Assembly: GCA_016292515.1 (NCBI GenBank)
Contig: JAEDIJ010000030.1
Location: 1 to 26,002, forward strand
Source: Victivallaceae bacterium
Lineage (GTDB): Bacteria; Verrucomicrobiota; Lentisphaeria; Victivallales; Victivallaceae
Direction: 5' to 3'
Length of the DNA stretch: 26,002 nucleotides
A program made the translations under genes and the position numbers. Position 1 is the first letter of the stretch. Each line of letters begins with the position of its first letter. The notes under the pieces were generated by a model. That model saw nothing but the letters and a program-made list of their open reading frames with translations. It ran no database searches and had not been told where the DNA came from. This document shows, piece by piece, positions 22,742 to 26,002 of this stretch.

Positions 22742-22822
22742 TTAAAAAGTGACGCAGCAAAGGAGGTAAACAAGGAGCAGTAAAACGAAGATCGCGCCGA
22801 GGATCGTCAAAGTCGCTTTCAT
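22742..22822 (-). CDS. 26-aa single-pass membrane peptide
   Basis: A short gene between tyrS and the DUF4230 gene. The peptide reads MKATLTILGA then a hydrophobic run (IFVLLLLVYLL), CC and VTF: one membrane helix with a Cys pair near its C-terminus. AAGGAAAT and TAGG precede its ATG (22822), and its stop lies 7 bp before the next start. The gap between tyrS (22851) and the DUF4230 gene would otherwise be unexplained. It may be a regulatory partner of the DUF4230 protein or only a coupling leader. Short length makes this uncertain. Confidence 0.5.
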   Translation of the reverse strand: MKATLTILGAIFVLLLLVYLLCCVTF

Positions 22823-22850
22823 CCTATTTTATTTCCTTTTGCCGTTTCGG

Positions 22851-24125
22851 TTATCCCAGTTTGATGCGCCGGAAGTTTTTCTTGCCGGCTTTCAGCACGA
22901 TGCCGTTTTCGGAGATCTTCGAGATCACCGCGTTGACGTCGGTGACTTTTTCGCCGTCGAGCGAAACAGCACCGCCCTGGATCAAACGTCTGCCGTCGCT
23001 GTTGCTTTTGGTGATGCCGGCAAGCATCAGGACTTTGGCGACGAGAATACCCTGTGCCAGTTCCGCTTGGGGCACGGCGACGACGGGGAGTTCCGCTTCG
23101 CCCTGGACGATCTGCGCGACGCGGCTCGATGTCGGGATCCTGTTTTCGGGATCGGCGAAGCCGAAGCGGCTGCCCGCCGTGTTGAAAGCCGTCCGGGCGG
23201 CTTCTTCGCCGTGGGCGATCGCGGTGGCTTCGGCGGCGAGGATCTCCTTGGCGCGGTTGATGTTGCCGCAATGCGCGAGCGCTTCGGCTTCCTCGACGGG
23301 GAGGTTGATCGCGAATTTTTTAAGCAATTCCCCGACCATCGCGTCGTCGGTGTTGCGCCAGAATTGATAGTAATCGAAAACGCTGGTGCGTTCGGGGTCG
23401 AGCCAGACGCTTGCGCCGCCGATGGATTTGCCGAATTTCTGCCCGGTGGCGGGATTCATCAACAGCGGGATCGTCATGAAGTGGGCGACGCGCTCCTCGT
23501 CGTACATCCGGCGGATGAGTTCGGTGCCCGCCGCCATATTGCCCCATTGATCCTGACCGCCGATTTCAAGGCGGCAGTTGTAATTTTTGTTGAGGAAGTA
23601 GAAATCGTACGCCTGCAACAAGGAATAGGAAAATTCAAGGTAGGAAAGACCGTTTTCCATACGGCTTTCGACGGATTTCTGCGCCATCATCCGGTTGACC
23701 GAGAAACGGCTGCCGATGTCGCGCAGAAAATCGAGCAGATTGAGTTTGCCGAGCCAGTCGAAGTTGTTGACGAAATTCGCTTCGCCGTCGGCGAGGGAAA
23801 TGAAGCGCGCCAACTGCTTTTTGAGACATTCGACGTTGGCGGCGACGGTTTCCATCGTCAGCATATTGCGGGCGGTCGAACGGCCGGAGGGGTCGCCGAT
23901 CGCACCGGTCGCGCCGCCGACGAGGACGGTCGGGATATGACCCGCTTTCTGCAACAGTTTCATCGCCATCACGGGGAGCAGATGCCCGACGTGGAGGCTG
24001 TTGCCGGTCGGGTCGAAACCGCAGTAAAAAACGACTTTTTCCGTCGACAGCATTTTTTCGATCGCGGCGGAATCGGTTTCCTGATAGATGAAACCGCGGG
24101 CTTTGAGTTCCTGATAGATATTCAT
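22851..24125 (-). CDS. tyrS: Tyrosyl-tRNA synthetase
   Basis: 424 aa. Class I enzyme that charges tRNA-Tyr. The HIGH signature is HVGH (45-48) after YCGFDPTGNSL; the KMSKS loop is KFGKS (230-234). Between them are VGGATGAIGDPSGR (69-82) and IGGQDQWGN (188-196), typical of bacterial TyrRS. The C-terminal S4-like RNA-binding domain covers about 355-424 (SDGRRLIQGGAVSLDGEKV). AGGAG precedes the ATG. It follows trmB by 18 bp on the minus strand and is probably read from the rdgC promoter at 25895-25923. Confidence 0.96.
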   Translation of the reverse strand: MNIYQELKARGFIYQETDSAAIEKMLSTEKVVFYCGFDPTGNSLHVGHLLPVMAMKLLQKAGHIPTVLVGGATGAIGDPSGRSTARNMLTMETVAANVECLKKQLARFISLADGEANFVNNFDWLGKLNLLDFLRDIGSRFSVNRMMAQKSVESRMENGLSYLEFSYSLLQAYDFYFLNKNYNCRLEIGGQDQWGNMAAGTELIRRMYDEERVAHFMTIPLLMNPATGQKFGKSIGGASVWLDPERTSVFDYYQFWRNTDDAMVGELLKKFAINLPVEEAEALAHCGNINRAKEILAAEATAIAHGEEAARTAFNTAGSRFGFADPENRIPTSSRVAQIVQGEAELPVVAVPQAELAQGILVAKVLMLAGITKSNSDGRRLIQGGAVSLDGEKVTDVNAVISKISENGIVLKAGKKNFRRIKLG

Positions 24126-24143
24126 ATCGACTCCTGCAATGGT

Positions 24144-24758
24144 TTAATGACCGATGGTGATGACGGGAAGCGGCAGTTTTTTCCACGCCCGATGACAGAC
24201 GGCAAGCCCCTGACTTTGCCACCTTTTTTCAAAATCGCTGACGATGCCATCGAGATCGGAAATCGCTTCGTCGCACGGGGTGAAAAGTTGCGAGGCTTCG
24301 AGGATGCGCCCGACCGCCGCGCAGTAATTCTGATCGTCGCTCGAAAAGTGAAAAATCCCGCCTTCTTTGAGGACGCGGTGCAGTTGCGTTGTAAAGTCGC
24401 AGCAGAGCAAACGATGCCCGCGGTGGCGTTCCTTGGGCCACGGGTCGGGGCAGAGCAGATGGATGCGGTCAAGCGATTTGTCGGGCAGCATCCGTGCGAC
24501 GAGGTTGCGCGCTTCGACGCGGAGGACTTCGATGTTTTCGATCTTTTCGCGCTGAATGTGTTTGACGAGTTTGCGCAATCTGCCGATCATCACATCGGCG
24601 GCGAAGATCCGGCGGTCGGGGTAGCGTTGCGCGAGGGCGACGGTGTAACTGCCCGAACCGCAGCCGAGATCAAGCTCCACACAAGTTGCGGGCAACTCCA
24701 AAAGAGTGTACGCCGAGGTGAGGATGCGGATTTTTTCGTCTTCGGGATGAAGCATCAT
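24144..24758 (-). CDS. trmB: tRNA (guanine-46-N7)-methyltransferase
   Basis: 204 aa. Methylates N7 of G46 in the variable loop of tRNA using S-adenosylmethionine. Motif I is LDLGCGSGSYTVALA (29-43); the family signature CPDPWPKERHRGHRLL is at 103-118 (PDPWPKxRH). Its C-terminal DLDGIVSDFEKRWQSQG matches the usual T.FE.k....G end. Two ATG codons stand in tandem at 24758 and 24755, with AAGGACG upstream. It lies 12 bp after rdgC and 18 bp before tyrS. Confidence 0.94.
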   Translation of the reverse strand: MMLHPEDEKIRILTSAYTLLELPATCVELDLGCGSGSYTVALAQRYPDRRIFAADVMIGRLRKLVKHIQREKIENIEVLRVEARNLVARMLPDKSLDRIHLLCPDPWPKERHRGHRLLCCDFTTQLHRVLKEGGIFHFSSDDQNYCAAVGRILEASQLFTPCDEAISDLDGIVSDFEKRWQSQGLAVCHRAWKKLPLPVITIGH

Positions 24759-24770
24759 CGTGGCACGTCC

Positions 24771-25862
24771 TTAAATCGCGTCGCGGTCGCGCGCCCAGTC
24801 GCGGATCTTCTGCGCCGTTTCGGCGGCTTTGCCGCCTTGGATCGATTCGACGAAAAGTTTGAAGTAACCCTCCAACGCGAGCGTGAAATCATCGAGGAAA
24901 GTGATGCGGTCGGCAAAACGCTCGAAGTCGTTGACTTCTTCGCTTTCGGGGACTTTGAACGACGAAAAGGTGAACTGGTCGGCGTCGAAAGTGCCGCTCC
25001 AAATCTGGTCGAGATGGGTGATCGTCAACGTCGCCTTGCGCAATTTTTTGCCGACGGCGATCGCCGCCTTGGCTTCGGCGCTGCGCACCGGGCTGTCGCC
25101 CTTTTTGACGGTCGCTTCACCGGCGCCGCGTTCGCCGCCTTCGCCGGCAAAGACGAGAGGCCCTTCGATCATCAGATCAAATTCGCCGTGGTCGGGCACT
25201 TCGATCTTGCCCGCTTTTTCGCTGTAATACCAGAGGAACATCAGAAAGTCGCGTCCCGTCTGCGGATCGCCGGGCGCGGCGTCGCCGGTCGCGAGGACGG
25301 GCAAACTCGCGCAGGTGGAGTGAAAGTTTTTTTCCATCCAGTATTCGGGGCAGATCTGTACCGGCTCCTGTTTCATTGCCTGATAGAAATTGTCGATGAA
25401 ATAATCCAGTTGCGTCCGGCTGGTTGCGCCGACGTAAAGCCGTTGACGCGAGGGATCGATGACGAGCTGGATCCCGGAAAGAGAAGGCGGCATTTTCTGC
25501 GTGTATTTTTCGATGACTTCCTCGCGGATCTCCTTTTTTTCCTTGCTTTTGAGAAATTCGCGGTTTTCCGCGGCGAGTTTCGCATATTCCTCGCGTTTGC
25601 AAAGCGCGTTGAGGAGCGCGGCGGGGAGTTTCCGCACCGCCTGACGCAAGGCGAGATAGTAACAGCCGCCGGGCGCAACGCCTTCGCCGCTGAAATCGGT
25701 ATCGAGCAGATGGCGACCCGCCACCCAGCCGATCTGCGGCTCCACGCCGACCGAATCGAGCGAACCCGCCTTGGCGGCGGCAAACCGATCCAACACATTA
25801 TCCGGAACTTCCTCCGGCAGATCGAAGATCGCCAAAGACATACTGCCGTGATCAAAAGACAT
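24771..25862 (-). CDS. rdgC: RdgC-like recombination-associated protein
   Basis: 363 aa, longer than E. coli RdgC (about 303). RdgC is a ring-shaped DNA-binding protein that limits RecA access to DNA. Matches to the family by eye: W-containing EPQIGWVAGRH, the RQAVRKLPAALLNALCKRE stretch (family lR..rklLPasvv), the FLKSKEKKEIREEV helix, and the late GKKLRKATLTITHLDQIWSGTFDADQFTFSSFKVP block (family Gk.v.kL.l.....i.f.l), given here in shortened form. No signal peptide is present. The start at 25862 has GAAAGGG 8 nt upstream and a promoter at 25895-25923. It heads the rdgC-trmB-tyrS unit. The call rests on pattern similarity over several blocks, not on a catalytic motif. Confidence 0.68.
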   Translation of the reverse strand: MSFDHGSMSLAIFDLPEEVPDNVLDRFAAAKAGSLDSVGVEPQIGWVAGRHLLDTDFSGEGVAPGGCYYLALRQAVRKLPAALLNALCKREEYAKLAAENREFLKSKEKKEIREEVIEKYTQKMPPSLSGIQLVIDPSRQRLYVGATSRTQLDYFIDNFYQAMKQEPVQICPEYWMEKNFHSTCASLPVLATGDAAPGDPQTGRDFLMFLWYYSEKAGKIEVPDHGEFDLMIEGPLVFAGEGGERGAGEATVKKGDSPVRSAEAKAAIAVGKKLRKATLTITHLDQIWSGTFDADQFTFSSFKVPESEEVNDFERFADRITFLDDFTLALEGYFKLFVESIQGGKAAETAQKIRDWARDRDAI

Positions 25863-25894
25863 AAGAGAACCCTTTCAATAGATGATTGAAAGAT

Positions 25895-25923
25895 AATATA
25901 TCATTGAAGAAGAAAAAAAGCAA
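25895..25923 (-). promoter_or_regulatory. Sigma-70 promoter of the rdgC-trmB-tyrS unit
   Basis: On the minus strand TTGCTT (25923-25918), a 17-bp spacer and TATATT (25900-25895), about 30 bp upstream of the rdgC start. Confidence 0.65.
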
Positions 25924-25928
25924 AGATA

Positions 25929-26002
25929 AAATAAGTTATAAGTTTTAAGTTTAAAGTTTTAAGTGCTTGGCAGGGAGCTTTTCGGCTCCCTGACCCTCCG
26001 AC
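25929..26002. repeat. Left end of intergenic heptamer element (copy 4)
   Basis: About five inverted heptamers (AAATAAG, TTATAAG, TTTTAAG, TTTAAAG, TTTTAAG; 25929-25963), then TGCTTGG and a CAGGGAGC/GCTCCCTG stem with TTTTCG loop (25971-25978, 25985-25992), then ACCCTCCGAC. From the hairpin on it is identical to 3298-3328. The rest lies beyond the window. Confidence 0.8.

Noticed and set aside
22839..25889. A very long plus-strand open frame (about 1016 codons) opposite tyrS, trmB and rdgC
   Set aside because: It is the antisense of three well-recognised genes; high G+C third positions keep the opposite frame open. It has no recognisable domain and no ribosome site.
1..26002. CRISPR array, tRNA or rRNA gene, transposase, phage or toxin-antitoxin module
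   Set aside because: The only direct repeats seen are the 7-bp units without spacers; no cloverleaf or rRNA-like sequence, DDE motif or integrase signature was found on reading both strands.

Overview
The window is a compact stretch of bacterial chromosome with moderately high G+C genes and very A/T-rich intergenic spaces. I read it as most likely Lentisphaerae (Victivallales-like) or a close relative in the PVC group. The main reason is a type II-style pseudopilin with an exact H-X9-DG motif placed directly upstream of a GH36 glycosidase, a pattern typical of those anaerobic carbohydrate degraders. ackA-pta fits a fermentative, acetate-producing life. The phylum call is an inference, not proven by any marker here.

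Layout. 77-1462 (-): a secreted protein with a degenerate C39-peptidase-like fold. 1744-1872 (+): a 42-aa four-cysteine peptide gene with its own promoter, Shine-Dalgarno and terminator; it looks like an orphan RiPP (radical-SAM type) precursor and is the most unusual item in the window. 2017-3181 (-): rsmG and a small membrane protein. 3243-3550: a roughly 300-bp intergenic element with inverted arrays of a 7-bp repeat at both ends and several stem-loops inside; related partial copies lie at 1-60, 1912-2009 and 25929-26002. 3551-3970 (-): a zinc-ribbon protein with a long acidic tail. 4176-7242 (+): pseudopilin plus cytoplasmic alpha-galactosidase-like enzyme.

7429-14833 (+): an HU-family gene, then a tightly packed run of hisS, adk, map, infA, ackA, pta, rnc and an iron-type alcohol dehydrogenase, joining translation and growth genes to acetate formation. 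It abuts, with a 1-bp gap, the end of a convergent minus-strand unit (22027 down to 14835) coding for a lipoprotein-like Ig/NaPi/PhoU fusion, HflX, and a 1162-aa coiled-coil/TPR protein coupled to hflX by an ATGA overlap. A second minus-strand unit (25862 down to 22099) carries rdgC, trmB, tyrS, a 26-aa membrane peptide and a DUF4230 protein.

I see no tRNA, rRNA, CRISPR array, insertion-sequence transposase or phage gene. Promoters of ordinary sigma-70 form (TTGNNN-N16 to 18-TATWWT) precede most transcription units.
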